Positions 6,118 through 13,242 of a DNA stretch of 13,242 bases are shown here, piece after piece (within the stretch, counting starts at the first letter, position 1; each line of letters begins with the position of its first letter). Under the pieces are notes generated by a model. The model saw only the letters and a list, made by a program, of their open reading frames with translations, ran no database searches and had not been told where the DNA came from. The position numbers were made by a program, and so were the translations under genes. The stretch is from Bacteroidota bacterium (GTDB lineage Bacteria > Bacteroidota > Bacteroidia > Flavobacteriales > Flavobacteriaceae): NCBI GenBank assembly GCA_022601215.1, contig JAHZIZ010000288.1:1-13242 (forward strand). Reading direction: 5' to 3'.

Positions 6118-7731
6118 ATGAAAAAGCTAATAGTTCTCTTCCCCGTGCTATTCTTTTTTGTTGCTTCTTACGCTCAAAATACACTGCTTGCTAGCCAGGA
6201 CGAAGTTCGTTTCAATGCGGCGTCTAGTGCAAACAAACTTGTCAATCCAGAGATAGGAGATAATGGTTTTAAGTTTGAAACCTTGACGACAGGGATTAAC
6301 TCTAAATATGCCGATTATGGCTCGAGTTTGTTTATGGGAAAGTTTATTACCTTTTCGGCAAGAAAAATTGGAGCAATTGCTAAAAAAGATCCGGCCACAA
6401 ACGAACCATTTACTAAGTTGTATTGCAGTGATATTCTAGAGAATTATGACCTCACACGTCCTTTATTGTTCTCCAGCATTCTGAACAAAAATGAAAATTT
6501 AGGAACGGTGTCTTTTTCCCAGGATGGAAATACCATGTTTTTCACCAAGAATATGGAAGGCAACACTCAGAATTTTCAGCTATACCGGTCTGTTTTAAAC
6601 CCTGAAAAGATGGGAGAATGGATTGAAATCACGTCAGTTCCTTTTAATAGCGATGACTATTCGGTAGAGAATCCACACCTTACAAAAGATGGGAAGACGC
6701 TATATTTTTCTTCCAATATGCCTCAGTCTAAGGGAGGCTTTGATATATTTAAGGTGAGTGTCCATACAGACGGAACGTACGGTAAAGTCACTCCTATAGA
6801 TGGAACTATAAACACACGGTTTGATGAAAAATTTCCGCATTTTGGACCTGAAGAGAAATTCATGTTTTTCTCGTCGAAAGGGCATGAGAATATAGGTGGC
6901 TTCGACGTTTTTAAATCAAGACGTACAAAAAAAGGGTATGTGACTATTCTTAATCTGGGAAACACGATCAATACTCCAAAAGACGAGATTGCTTTTGTTC
7001 CAGCAACACCGCGTATTGGCTATATTACTTCGGATAAAGATGGAGGGTACGGTAATTATGATATTTACCGAATCACGGAATACGTAATTAGCCAAAAAGT
7101 ACGGGGGAAAGCGATTGATTTTGAGACTAAAATTCCTTTGGCAAATGCAGAGGTAAAATTAATTGACACCGATGGAACGGAAGTAGGAAGGATGCTTACA
7201 AATGAAAAAGGGGAGTTCACTTTTCCCATATCTTCTTTTGAGTATTATACGATTGTTTCTGGTAAAGAGGGATTCTTTAAGGGCTCTACTATTTTCAATA
7301 CAGATAATAAAACTAAGGCGTATGATGCGGATGTGACGCTTAAAGCCATGCCAGCTCCAATTGTGGAGACTGTGGACAAGAGTTATATTAAAATTGATAA
7401 TATCTTATTTGATTACGACAGCGCTAGTATTAAAGAGGTGTCAACAATTACGTTAAATACCGTAGTGGCTACACTTAATGAAAATCCGGAAATTAGGATT
7501 GAACTGGGTGCGCATACGGACTTTAGAGGGCGAGATGATTATAATATGAATTTGTCCGATAGGAGAGCTGCTTCTGCAATGAGGTATCTTATTTCAAGAG
7601 GAATTTCAAAGGATCGATTAACTTGGAAAGGGTATGGTGAATCACAACCTGTAATCGATTGTAAATCTTGTACCGAAGAAGAACATAAGACCAACCGTAG
7701 AGTTGAGTTTATAATACTGGAATCTAACTAA
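6118..7731 (+). CDS. Exported PD40 beta-propeller / carboxypeptidase-regulatory-like / OmpA-family protein
   Basis: The 537-residue envelope protein has a signal peptide at residues 1-19 (MKKLIVLFPVLFFFVASYA). PD40/WD40-like propeller repeats span about 65-320, for example VSFSQDGNTMFFT (131-143), PHLTKDGKTLYFSS (186-199), FPHFGPEEKFMFFSS (239-253) and GYITSDKDGGYGNYDIYRI (301-319). Next comes a carboxypeptidase-regulatory-like beta-sandwich (about 327-409), then an OmpA-like peptidoglycan-binding domain (about 424-534) with IDNILFDYDSASI, HTD at 466-468, NLSDRRA and TNRRVEF. A Cys pair is at 515 and 518. The order matches PorE of the type IX secretion machinery and its many flavobacterial paralogues, but the usual N-terminal TPR block is missing and no porP/sprF partner lies beside it. 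It probably anchors an outer-membrane assembly to peptidoglycan. It is the only plus-strand gene, with its own promoter region and terminator. Confidence 0.88.
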   Translation: MKKLIVLFPVLFFFVASYAQNTLLASQDEVRFNAASSANKLVNPEIGDNGFKFETLTTGINSKYADYGSSLFMGKFITFSARKIGAIAKKDPATNEPFTKLYCSDILENYDLTRPLLFSSILNKNENLGTVSFSQDGNTMFFTKNMEGNTQNFQLYRSVLNPEKMGEWIEITSVPFNSDDYSVENPHLTKDGKTLYFSSNMPQSKGGFDIFKVSVHTDGTYGKVTPIDGTINTRFDEKFPHFGPEEKFMFFSSKGHENIGGFDVFKSRRTKKGYVTILNLGNTINTPKDEIAFVPATPRIGYITSDKDGGYGNYDIYRITEYVISQKVRGKAIDFETKIPLANAEVKLIDTDGTEVGRMLTNEKGEFTFPISSFEYYTIVSGKEGFFKGSTIFNTDNKTKAYDADVTLKAMPAPIVETVDKSYIKIDNILFDYDSASIKEVSTITLNTVVATLNENPEIRIELGAHTDFRGRDDYNMNLSDRRAASAMRYLISRGISKDRLTWKGYGESQPVIDCKSCTEEEHKTNRRVEFIILESN

Positions 7732-7759
7732 CCAAATTACTTTCCAGTTTCCCCGCATG

Positions 7760-7788
7760 AACCCGTTAGTTTATCTAGCGGGTTTTTT
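7760..7788 (+). terminator. Rho-independent terminator of the OmpA-family gene
   Basis: Stem arms AACCCGTTAG (7760-7769) and CTAGCGGGTT (7775-7784) pair over ten positions with one G-T wobble. The loop is TTTAT, and the stem is followed directly by a run of T. It begins 28 bases after the stop codon. Read from the minus strand there is no T run after the stem, so it works only for the plus-strand gene. Confidence 0.88.
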
Positions 7789-8095
7789 ATTGTTCACAAA
7801 TTACTTCCAATTCAGTTCTGAAGGCAACAAATTTTCCTTCGAAAGGCCTGCTCTGTGCTCTCAAGTTTTCTGCGTCTTCAGCGTAGTATTTTTCCAAAGT
7901 GGCTTTGCTATCTGTTCGGTATTGGACAGAATAGGTAACCCCTCCCATTTCCTCCTCAATTTGCACTCTAGTCATTAGTGCTTTAGAAAATTTTCCCGTG
8001 TCAAGCATGGCTGGGATATGTTCAGATTTCATCCATTCTAACCAAGTTTGGTGGACGCTTTCCTCTATATTAATGGTAACGTTGTATATGTACAC
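7787..8095 (-). CDS. DUF4286 family protein
   Basis: The 102-residue cytosolic protein matches the DUF4286 family: it begins MYIYNVTINIEESVHQTWLEWM (1-22) with HIPAMLDTGKF (26-36) next, then VTYSVQYRT (53-61) and FEGKFVAFRTELEVI (85-99). The fold is a ferredoxin-like dimeric alpha/beta barrel, judged from the alternating strands. No catalytic function is known to me. The start is GTG: no ATG exists between it and the in-frame region just after the stop of the TPR gene 11 bases upstream, and the family start aligns here. It is co-transcribed with the TPR gene. Its stop codon overlaps the last bases of the convergent gene's terminator. Confidence 0.85.
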   Translation of the reverse strand: MYIYNVTINIEESVHQTWLEWMKSEHIPAMLDTGKFSKALMTRVQIEEEMGGVTYSVQYRTDSKATLEKYYAEDAENLRAQSRPFEGKFVAFRTELEVICEQ

Positions 8096-8106
8096 GGTAT
8101 AGTAAA

Positions 8107-9888
8107 TTAATTTATTTCGTCTCCTCTTAACATACGATAGCGCTTTCTCGCTTCCACAAAAAAGATGCTGTCTGCATAGTTAAAGATTATTTGCTCGTAT
8201 AATTCTCTGGCCTTGAGCGGTAGGTCTAGTTTTTCTTCATAAAGCTTCGCCAAACGATAATGAGCATCATCTGCTAAGATATCTTCTTTGTAGAATTCTA
8301 TGATATTGGCATAATTAGCTTCCGCTTTTTCAAATTCTTCAAGAGATTCATATACCAAAGCTTGTTTAAGCAATGCTTCATCTTCTATTTTTTCACCTTT
8401 ATGATTGGTGAGAATATCGTCTAATAAAGTTGCCGCCTGTCCGTATTTATTCTGAAAATAAAGCAAATCTGCTTTGGCAAATTTCTTCAAAGCTATTTGC
8501 GTAGAGTCTTCTAGAGAGTTATCTCTAATGAGAAGTGAAAGCTCCATTGCATCATTGGCAATAAGTTGAGAAGCCGATTTCTTTAATACATCTAACTGAA
8601 TTTGAGACCATTCAAAATCGCCTTTGAAATAACTAGTTTGTGCCACTTTAAATCGAGCTTCTTGTGCAAGAACATCATTCTTTACTTTTTTCTGAATCTG
8701 GGAGTAGTAGATGAGTGCCTGATTAAATTTTTCGTCAAAGACAAGAATGTCTGCCAATTTCATTTTAACTCTAGCCTCTTGGTACGCATTTAGTCGTTTT
8801 TTAGAAAGCTGCTTTAAGTTGCTAATGGCCGTCTCCTTAGCATTCATTCTGAAGGCTAAGAAATTATTGTAGTCAAGTTGTAATAGATAGGTGTCCACAC
8901 CATCTCCAAATTGTTCGAATAGGTCTAAATAATCTTCCTGTATTTTATTGTAATCATCTGGTTTGGCAAGGGCCAGTTCGATACTCATGAGGTACTGATA
9001 TCCATTTATTTTTGAGTTGGGTGTTACCGCTTTGTCAATGATAAAATTTGCGACATCTCTAGCTGCTTCATAGCTTTCTTCCTCTATGGCAATTCTGAGA
9101 AGATCAATAATACCTCGTAAATCCTCATCGGTTCTTTTGTAAATAGCTTTCTCTTGGATAAAAGCTTTTTTATAATCTTTTTGCTGTATAAATAACCAAC
9201 TTAGTAATTCATTAAAGAGAATGTCAGGGTTGTCCTGTAATTTTCTAAGCAACGTTCTTCTTAGAATGACATTGCCTTCATTATTGGGATCTTCATTTAC
9301 ATAATAATTAAAATTGCGCTGAGCAGAAGGGCGATAAGCGCTATTCGTTTGGACCAGATCAATGTACTTTTCAAACATCAATTCCAATTTTCCTTGTTCC
9401 CCATAAATTTTTGCGAGTTGCGCATTGTAATCTCGTTCAGGGTCCAATTTCATAGCCCTTTCATAGACGGTAGCAGCCTCTTCTAATAAACTATACTCGC
9501 TTAAAGTACGTCCTACAATGTATGCGTGCATCGGTTGCTCATCGATTGCCTCTATTGCCTTTTTGTACTGAATGTTTGCCGCACTATCTTTCTTCTGAAG
9601 TGTATAATTATGACCTAATTCCACATAGAAACTGGGCAGGATTCTTCTGCCATTTAATCTTTTCAGAATGAGGGTTTCGGCTTCCTGATATTGTTCTAAT
9701 TGTTGATGCGTTTTTATCAAGGCCAACGCATAGTCAGTTCGCCCCGGATTTTGCTTGACAATTTTTTTCCATACGGATAGGGCCTTTTCAAATTCCCCTT
9801 GGTTGAAATAACTTTTCGCCAACCCATCACTTTGAGAAAAAGATGAGGCAGTTATTAATAACATTAAGAAAAACACATAGATCCGCAT
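8107..9888 (-). CDS. Exported tetratricopeptide-repeat protein
   Basis: The 593-residue protein has a signal peptide at 1-19 (ending ASSFSQ) and is otherwise almost wholly alpha-helical. N-terminal TPR-like units are visible from 20 to about 180, e.g. AKSYFNQGEFEKALSVWKKI (24-43), IQYKKAIEAI and EEAATVYERAMKLDPE (136-151). C-terminal units run from about 372 to 585, e.g. DEKFNQALIYYSQI (385-398), FQNKYGQAATLLDDIL (478-493), YESLEEFEKAEANYANII (513-530) and ARELYEQIIFNYADS (560-574). A more divergent helical stretch (about 185-370) separates the two blocks. There is no lipobox Cys, so it should be periplasmic or outer-membrane associated rather than a lipoprotein. It lies 72 bases after serS and is followed by DUF4286. 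TPR proteins act as scaffolds and the partner is unknown. Confidence 0.85.
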   Translation of the reverse strand: MRIYVFFLMLLITASSFSQSDGLAKSYFNQGEFEKALSVWKKIVKQNPGRTDYALALIKTHQQLEQYQEAETLILKRLNGRRILPSFYVELGHNYTLQKKDSAANIQYKKAIEAIDEQPMHAYIVGRTLSEYSLLEEAATVYERAMKLDPERDYNAQLAKIYGEQGKLELMFEKYIDLVQTNSAYRPSAQRNFNYYVNEDPNNEGNVILRRTLLRKLQDNPDILFNELLSWLFIQQKDYKKAFIQEKAIYKRTDEDLRGIIDLLRIAIEEESYEAARDVANFIIDKAVTPNSKINGYQYLMSIELALAKPDDYNKIQEDYLDLFEQFGDGVDTYLLQLDYNNFLAFRMNAKETAISNLKQLSKKRLNAYQEARVKMKLADILVFDEKFNQALIYYSQIQKKVKNDVLAQEARFKVAQTSYFKGDFEWSQIQLDVLKKSASQLIANDAMELSLLIRDNSLEDSTQIALKKFAKADLLYFQNKYGQAATLLDDILTNHKGEKIEDEALLKQALVYESLEEFEKAEANYANIIEFYKEDILADDAHYRLAKLYEEKLDLPLKARELYEQIIFNYADSIFFVEARKRYRMLRGDEIN

Positions 9889-9937
9889 GTGATAAAGATA
9901 AGCAATTGAATTCTTAAAAATAACTCAAAAAACGCGC

Positions 9938-9945
9938 CAAAAGTA
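9938..9945 (-). promoter_or_regulatory. Candidate -7 box (TACTTTTG) for the TPR-DUF4286 genes
   Basis: On the minus strand the octamer fits TAnnTTTG, in the 72-base gap after serS and 49 bases before the TPR ATG. No clear -33 TTG is present. No terminator hairpin was seen between serS and this box, so read-through from serS is also possible. Confidence 0.35.
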
Positions 9946-9960
9946 GCTGCACAGGTACGC

Positions 9961-11232
9961 TTAACTAATCATGTCGAAACCACAGTAAGGAACAAGTACT
10001 TCGGGGATTTGAATACCATCTGCTGTTTGATAATTTTCTAGAATCCCGGCCATTACTCGTGGAAGTGCGAGAGCACTGCCGTTTAACGTGTGTGCTAACT
10101 TGTTTTTCCCGTCTACATCTTTAAATCGTAATTTTAGACGAGTAGATTGAAAGGTTTCAAAGTTAGAGACACTTGAAATCTCTAGCCAACGGTCTTGAGC
10201 CGTAGAAAATACTTCAAAATCATAGGTAAGCGCTGCGGCAAATCCGAGATCACCACCGCATAGTCTTAAAATACGATACGGTAATTTCAATTCACGGAGA
10301 ATGTCTTTTACGTGGTCTACCATTCCGTCCAATGCTACATAACTATTGTCTGGATGTTCAATGCGAACAATTTCCACTTTATCAAACTGATGCAAACGAT
10401 TTAATCCACGGACATGAGCTCCATAACTTCCAGCTTCTCTTCTAAAACAAGGTGTGTAGCCTGTACAAGTGATTGGTAATTCGTTATGCATTCGTAAATC
10501 TCCACGAAACATATTAGTCACAGGGACTTCTGCCGTTGGGATTAAATATAAGTCATCAACACCCACATGATACATTTGACCTTCCTTATCTGGGAGTTGC
10601 CCAGTTCCAAACCCAGAAGCTTCGTTTACTAGATGAGGCACTTGGTACTCGGTATACCCAGCTTCGGTATTTTTATCTAAGAAGTAAGAAATTAGAGCGC
10701 GCTGTAAGCGAGCGCCTTTGCCTTTATACACAGGGAATCCGGCGCCTGTAATTTTTACACCTAACTCAAAATCGATCAGGTCGTATTTTTTAGCCAATTC
10801 CCAATGCGGAAGAGCGCCTTGAAAAAGTTCAGGGATATTACCTTCGGTGAAAACCTCTTCGTTATCACTTTCATCTTGTCCAGCAGGGACTAATTCATAG
10901 GGAATATTTGGTAAGGTGTACAACAATTGCTGTAAGTTCTCTGCGGCGGCAGTCAACTTCTCTTGCAAGCCTTTGGTTTGTTCCTTAAGTTGTGTCGTTT
11001 TTTCCTTTAAGAGGTTCGCTTTTTGGGCTTCCCCATTTTTAAAGAGCATTCCTATTTCTTTGGAAAAGGTATTGGCCTGTGATAAGGTTTCATCTAATTG
11101 TGCTTGTGTAGCCCTGCGAGTTTCGTCTGCAGAAAGCACTTTTTCAATACTGTCTTTGGCATCAAGTCCGCGCTTTGCTAATGCGGTGATGTATGCCTCT
11201 TTATGATCACGAATATTTTGTACCTGTAACAT
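9961..11232 (-). CDS. serS: Seryl-tRNA synthetase
   Basis: The class II aminoacyl-tRNA synthetase is 423 residues, the usual bacterial length. The N-terminal arm (about 27-108) is a long antiparallel coiled coil that grips the long variable arm of tRNA-Ser. The catalytic domain shows GALPHWELAKKYDLIDFE (139-156), the serine-binding TAE (233-235), motif 2 FRREAGS (263-269), EISSVSNFETFQ (351-362) and motif 3 NGSALALPRVMAGILEN (384-400) with its invariant Arg392. It starts with ATG. A 61-base gap with a -7-like box separates it from the upstream gamma-carboxylase-like gene, so it may have its own promoter. Confidence 0.96.
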   Translation of the reverse strand: MLQVQNIRDHKEAYITALAKRGLDAKDSIEKVLSADETRRATQAQLDETLSQANTFSKEIGMLFKNGEAQKANLLKEKTTQLKEQTKGLQEKLTAAAENLQQLLYTLPNIPYELVPAGQDESDNEEVFTEGNIPELFQGALPHWELAKKYDLIDFELGVKITGAGFPVYKGKGARLQRALISYFLDKNTEAGYTEYQVPHLVNEASGFGTGQLPDKEGQMYHVGVDDLYLIPTAEVPVTNMFRGDLRMHNELPITCTGYTPCFRREAGSYGAHVRGLNRLHQFDKVEIVRIEHPDNSYVALDGMVDHVKDILRELKLPYRILRLCGGDLGFAAALTYDFEVFSTAQDRWLEISSVSNFETFQSTRLKLRFKDVDGKNKLAHTLNGSALALPRVMAGILENYQTADGIQIPEVLVPYCGFDMIS

Positions 11233-11254
11233 GTTCCTTGGAAATTTAAAAGCT

Positions 11255-11262
11255 CAAAGTTA
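11255..11262 (-). promoter_or_regulatory. Candidate -7 box (TAACTTTG) for serS
   Basis: On the minus strand the octamer fits TAnnTTTG, 22 bases before the serS ATG. It predicts a leader of about 16 bases. No -33 TTG was found at normal spacing. Pattern match only. Confidence 0.35.
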
Positions 11263-11293
11263 GGGAAAATGTGGGGTATGGAGGGGGTTGGGT

Positions 11294-12631
11294 TTATTCT
11301 TTTTTTGGCTTCTTTTTATAATTTTTGGGAGCAGGTAAAATCCAATCGTTGTGTTTAAAGTGATGCCATTGCTCTTGAGCGAGATCAACCGTCTCATCTA
11401 GAAAGATAAAATATTCGCCATTGTTTATTTTCACTTTACACTTAGCGTAAACGGCAACCTGCTTGCCATTTTCTGCCTCAGCGGTATGAATACGTTGTGC
11501 CAATTGCCAGATAAGATCGGGTTTGGTGCGTACATTTCGTCGTTGTTTTTTTGATAGGAGAAGGTGATAAGGATATAGTGTTCTCTCTCCAGTTGCTTTG
11601 TCTTCCACCCAAATACTGAGTTGCCCTGATCTACTTCTAAGCATCATTCTCCAGCTTAGCCGGTGGCCTTCTTCATTCCAAAGTACATCATCTTTAAAAA
11701 ACCAATGGCGTAATGGTAATCCTAATTGAAATAAGAAATAAATTGAAAAAAGGACAATGCTCAAATTTTTAAAACTAGGAATTCTCACCTCATTCTCCAT
11801 GTACAAAGGGCGTTTTAGTTTGAAGCGTTTAATAAGGGTTTCAGAAGAAAAGAAGAAGAAGGCAAAGGCGATGGACATGTATGGAAAAATCCCAATTTGA
11901 AAAATTGCGGAATTGAATAAATGAAAAAACAGGGATAATCCAAAAGCCAAAACTCGGGTACGTTTCCAAAGAAATAAGGGCACTACTAGTAAATCGAAAA
12001 AGACGCCAAAATAGGCCACAGTATAATGCACCCATGATTGTTGGAGCAGGGAACCAACCAACCAATAGTCTTTTTTACCAGCCATTAAAAGAGCTGGGGC
12101 ACTAGCGTCCCACCAACCAGGATACATTTTGGCAATGGCGGCATAAGTGAACACAATCCCTATTTGAAGGATGAGAATGATTTTCACCCATTGCGGCATG
12201 CTATAAGAAGTTAGTTTGGGTTGTTGTTTTGCGTCCAAAGAGCCCCACTTATTGGCGGGTAAAAAGGCCATAATCCAGCACAACAACATCATGAGGTAGT
12301 AATGGTTGTTGTAAGAGGTTTTTTGCATTAGATAAACTGCGGTCCATAGCAATGCATAGCTTATCATGGCAAAACGATACTTGTACCCTAGCATGACCAT
12401 GAGTCCTAGAATTCCGAGGGAAACAAAATAGTAATACATTCCGCTTCCAGGTAAGGGTTGGAGAAAATCAAAACCAATAAAATGGAAGGTAAATTGTGGT
12501 TCGATAAAAACTCGTTTTACCCAACCAGTTGCAATAGCTCCAAAGCCTTCGCAAGCAATAAGAAACCCAAAAACAATACGCCAAAGAACGAGTCCAGTAT
12601 TGTCAATTTGTTTGAATAAAACTTTATTCAT
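11294..12631 (-). CDS. HTTM / vitamin K-dependent gamma-carboxylase-like membrane protein
   Basis: The 445-residue integral membrane protein has hydrophobic segments at about 13-30, 64-82, 86-102, 110-124, 148-167, 203-222, 228-247, 250-263 and 288-305, followed by a soluble C-terminal domain of about 135 residues. Segments recall human gamma-glutamyl carboxylase (GGCX) from memory: KTSYNNHYYL (104-113) against KTSWNNHSYL, AIAKMYPGW (165-173) aligned with the GGCX segment holding its catalytic-base lysine, HLFNSAIFQIGIF (237-249), and in the C-terminal part LSWRMMLRSRSG (325-336). The equivalents of the catalytic Lys (K168) and an active-site His (H110) therefore appear retained. GGCX uses reduced vitamin K to carboxylate glutamates; the bacterial substrate is unknown and may not be a protein. 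The C-tail is Lys-rich. The start overlaps the ribF stop by 8 bases, so translation is probably coupled. Confidence 0.85.
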   Translation of the reverse strand: MNKVLFKQIDNTGLVLWRIVFGFLIACEGFGAIATGWVKRVFIEPQFTFHFIGFDFLQPLPGSGMYYYFVSLGILGLMVMLGYKYRFAMISYALLWTAVYLMQKTSYNNHYYLMMLLCWIMAFLPANKWGSLDAKQQPKLTSYSMPQWVKIILILQIGIVFTYAAIAKMYPGWWDASAPALLMAGKKDYWLVGSLLQQSWVHYTVAYFGVFFDLLVVPLFLWKRTRVLAFGLSLFFHLFNSAIFQIGIFPYMSIAFAFFFFSSETLIKRFKLKRPLYMENEVRIPSFKNLSIVLFSIYFLFQLGLPLRHWFFKDDVLWNEEGHRLSWRMMLRSRSGQLSIWVEDKATGERTLYPYHLLLSKKQRRNVRTKPDLIWQLAQRIHTAEAENGKQVAVYAKCKVKINNGEYFIFLDETVDLAQEQWHHFKHNDWILPAPKNYKKKPKKE

Positions 12632-13242
12632 GGGTTTTTAAAAAGTTCCTAGCGAATATTTCGTCCTGCGCAATGGCTTCCTTTAAAGCCGCTTTTGAGG
12701 CAAAGCGGGTTTCATTACGTATGTGTGTAATAAACTGTAAAGTAAGATTTTCATTGTATAGGTCGCCTTCAAAATCCAGAAAATAGGTTTCTATGGTTTG
12801 CACAACGCCCCCAACGGTGGGATTTGTGCCTATGCTAGTGAGCCCATATATAGGTTCCCCTTTAATTTTGGCAGAGACGAGATATACTCCTTTTTTCGGA
12901 ATTAGTTTATATGGTTCATTAAGTTGGAGGTTAGCGGTGGGGAAGTTTAAAGTTCTACCTATTTTATTTCCTTTTATAACTGTGCCTTCTATCGAGTATA
13001 AATAGCCAAGATAGTTGTTGGCCGTAGTAATGTCTCCCTCAAGCAAAGCGGTTCTAATTTTAGTAGAACTTACAGCAACATCGTTCAGTTCTTGGGCACT
13101 AATCTCTTCTACCGTAAAGCTATAGGTTTCCCCAAATTCTTTTAAATTTTCAATATTAGCGGTTCTGTTACGACCAAAACGATGATCGTATCCTATAATT
13201 ATTTTTGTGGCGTTGAGTTGATTTACCAAAACGTCCCTTACA
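12624..13242 (-). CDS. ribF: Bifunctional riboflavin kinase / FAD synthetase, 5' end outside the window
   Basis: The enzyme phosphorylates riboflavin to FMN and adenylylates FMN to FAD. About 205 C-terminal residues of a usual 305-315 are visible. The frame stays open to the window edge as V-R-D-V-L-V-N-Q, which is conserved RibF sequence, so the TTG at 13227-13229 is an internal Leu and not the start. The FAD synthetase end shows IIGYDHRFGRNR and VSSTKIRTALLEGD. The riboflavin kinase domain shows GNKIGRTLNFPTANL with the PTAN motif, the GVYLVSAKIKG strand, TSIGTNPTVGG and ETYFLDFEGDLYNENLTLQF with the catalytic Glu region. No frameshift is seen. Its stop lies 8 bases inside the start of the gamma-carboxylase-like gene, making the two a coupled pair. 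Confidence 0.93.
   Translation of the reverse strand, partial: VRDVLVNQLNATKIIIGYDHRFGRNRTANIENLKEFGETYSFTVEEISAQELNDVAVSSTKIRTALLEGDITTANNYLGYLYSIEGTVIKGNKIGRTLNFPTANLQLNEPYKLIPKKGVYLVSAKIKGEPIYGLTSIGTNPTVGGVVQTIETYFLDFEGDLYNENLTLQFITHIRNETRFASKAALKEAIAQDEIFARNFLKTHE

Noticed and set aside
7757..7978. Plus-strand frame downstream of the OmpA-family gene
   Set aside because: It begins inside the terminator region and runs through the DUF4286 gene, whose family match is clear on the other strand.
13227..13229. TTG as the ribF start codon
   Set aside because: The frame is open upstream to the window edge and encodes V-R-D-V before L-V-N-Q, conserved RibF sequence, so the codon is an internal leucine.
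1..13242. CRISPR array, IS element, toxin-antitoxin pair, phage or biosynthetic cluster
   Set aside because: I found no regular repeats, transposase, terminal repeats, small paired toxin genes or synthase domains.

Overview
The window looks like chromosomal DNA of a marine-type Flavobacteriaceae (phylum Bacteroidota). The evidence is a low GC content, families largely confined to Bacteroidota (DUF4199, DUF4286, a PD40/OmpA protein, an N-terminally clean RsmA-MgtE pair), and start-proximal TAnnTTTG boxes of the Bacteroidota -7 type with little Shine-Dalgarno signal. Almost all the DNA is coding, almost all genes lie on the minus strand, and I saw no tRNA, rRNA, IS element, phage gene or CRISPR array. 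No intergenic gap exceeds about 200 bases. I cannot name a genus.

Right part (13242 down to about 7787, minus strand): ribF (FAD synthetase/riboflavin kinase, cut by the window edge) overlaps by 8 bases a full-length bacterial homologue of the vitamin K-dependent gamma-carboxylase. Then come serS, a secreted 593-residue TPR protein and a small DUF4286 gene. The DUF4286 gene converges on a plus-strand gene for an exported PD40/OmpA envelope protein (6118-7731), and a rho-independent terminator sits between them. The 203-base gap between that gene and rsmA is divergent and carries a perfect 20-base palindrome, two -7-like boxes and a small hairpin.

Central part (5914 down to 1671, minus strand): a tightly packed run, rsmA-mgtE-thioesterase-cupin-2-hydroxyacid dehydrogenase-LuxR-type regulator. 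Junctions are overlaps or gaps of 3 to 8 bases, so it is very probably one operon. Two of its genes start with GTG or TTG, shown by in-frame context. The regulator is unusual: two predicted membrane helices fused directly to a LuxR-type DNA-binding domain, with no receiver domain.

Left part (1569 down to 6, minus strand): a second unit, DUF4199 membrane protein-DUF1801 protein-VOC protein-truncated VOC protein. The 101-base gap in front of it holds a perfect 16-base palindrome, a second copy of its core 23 bases away, and a good -7 box. This suggests the membrane-tethered regulator just upstream controls the DUF4199 unit.

The best candidates for new biology are (i) the vitamin K carboxylase-like protein coupled to ribF, (ii) the membrane-tethered LuxR protein with its tandem palindromes and DUF4199 partner, and (iii) the 20-base palindrome in the rsmA/ompA divergent region. 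The rest is ordinary flavobacterial housekeeping.
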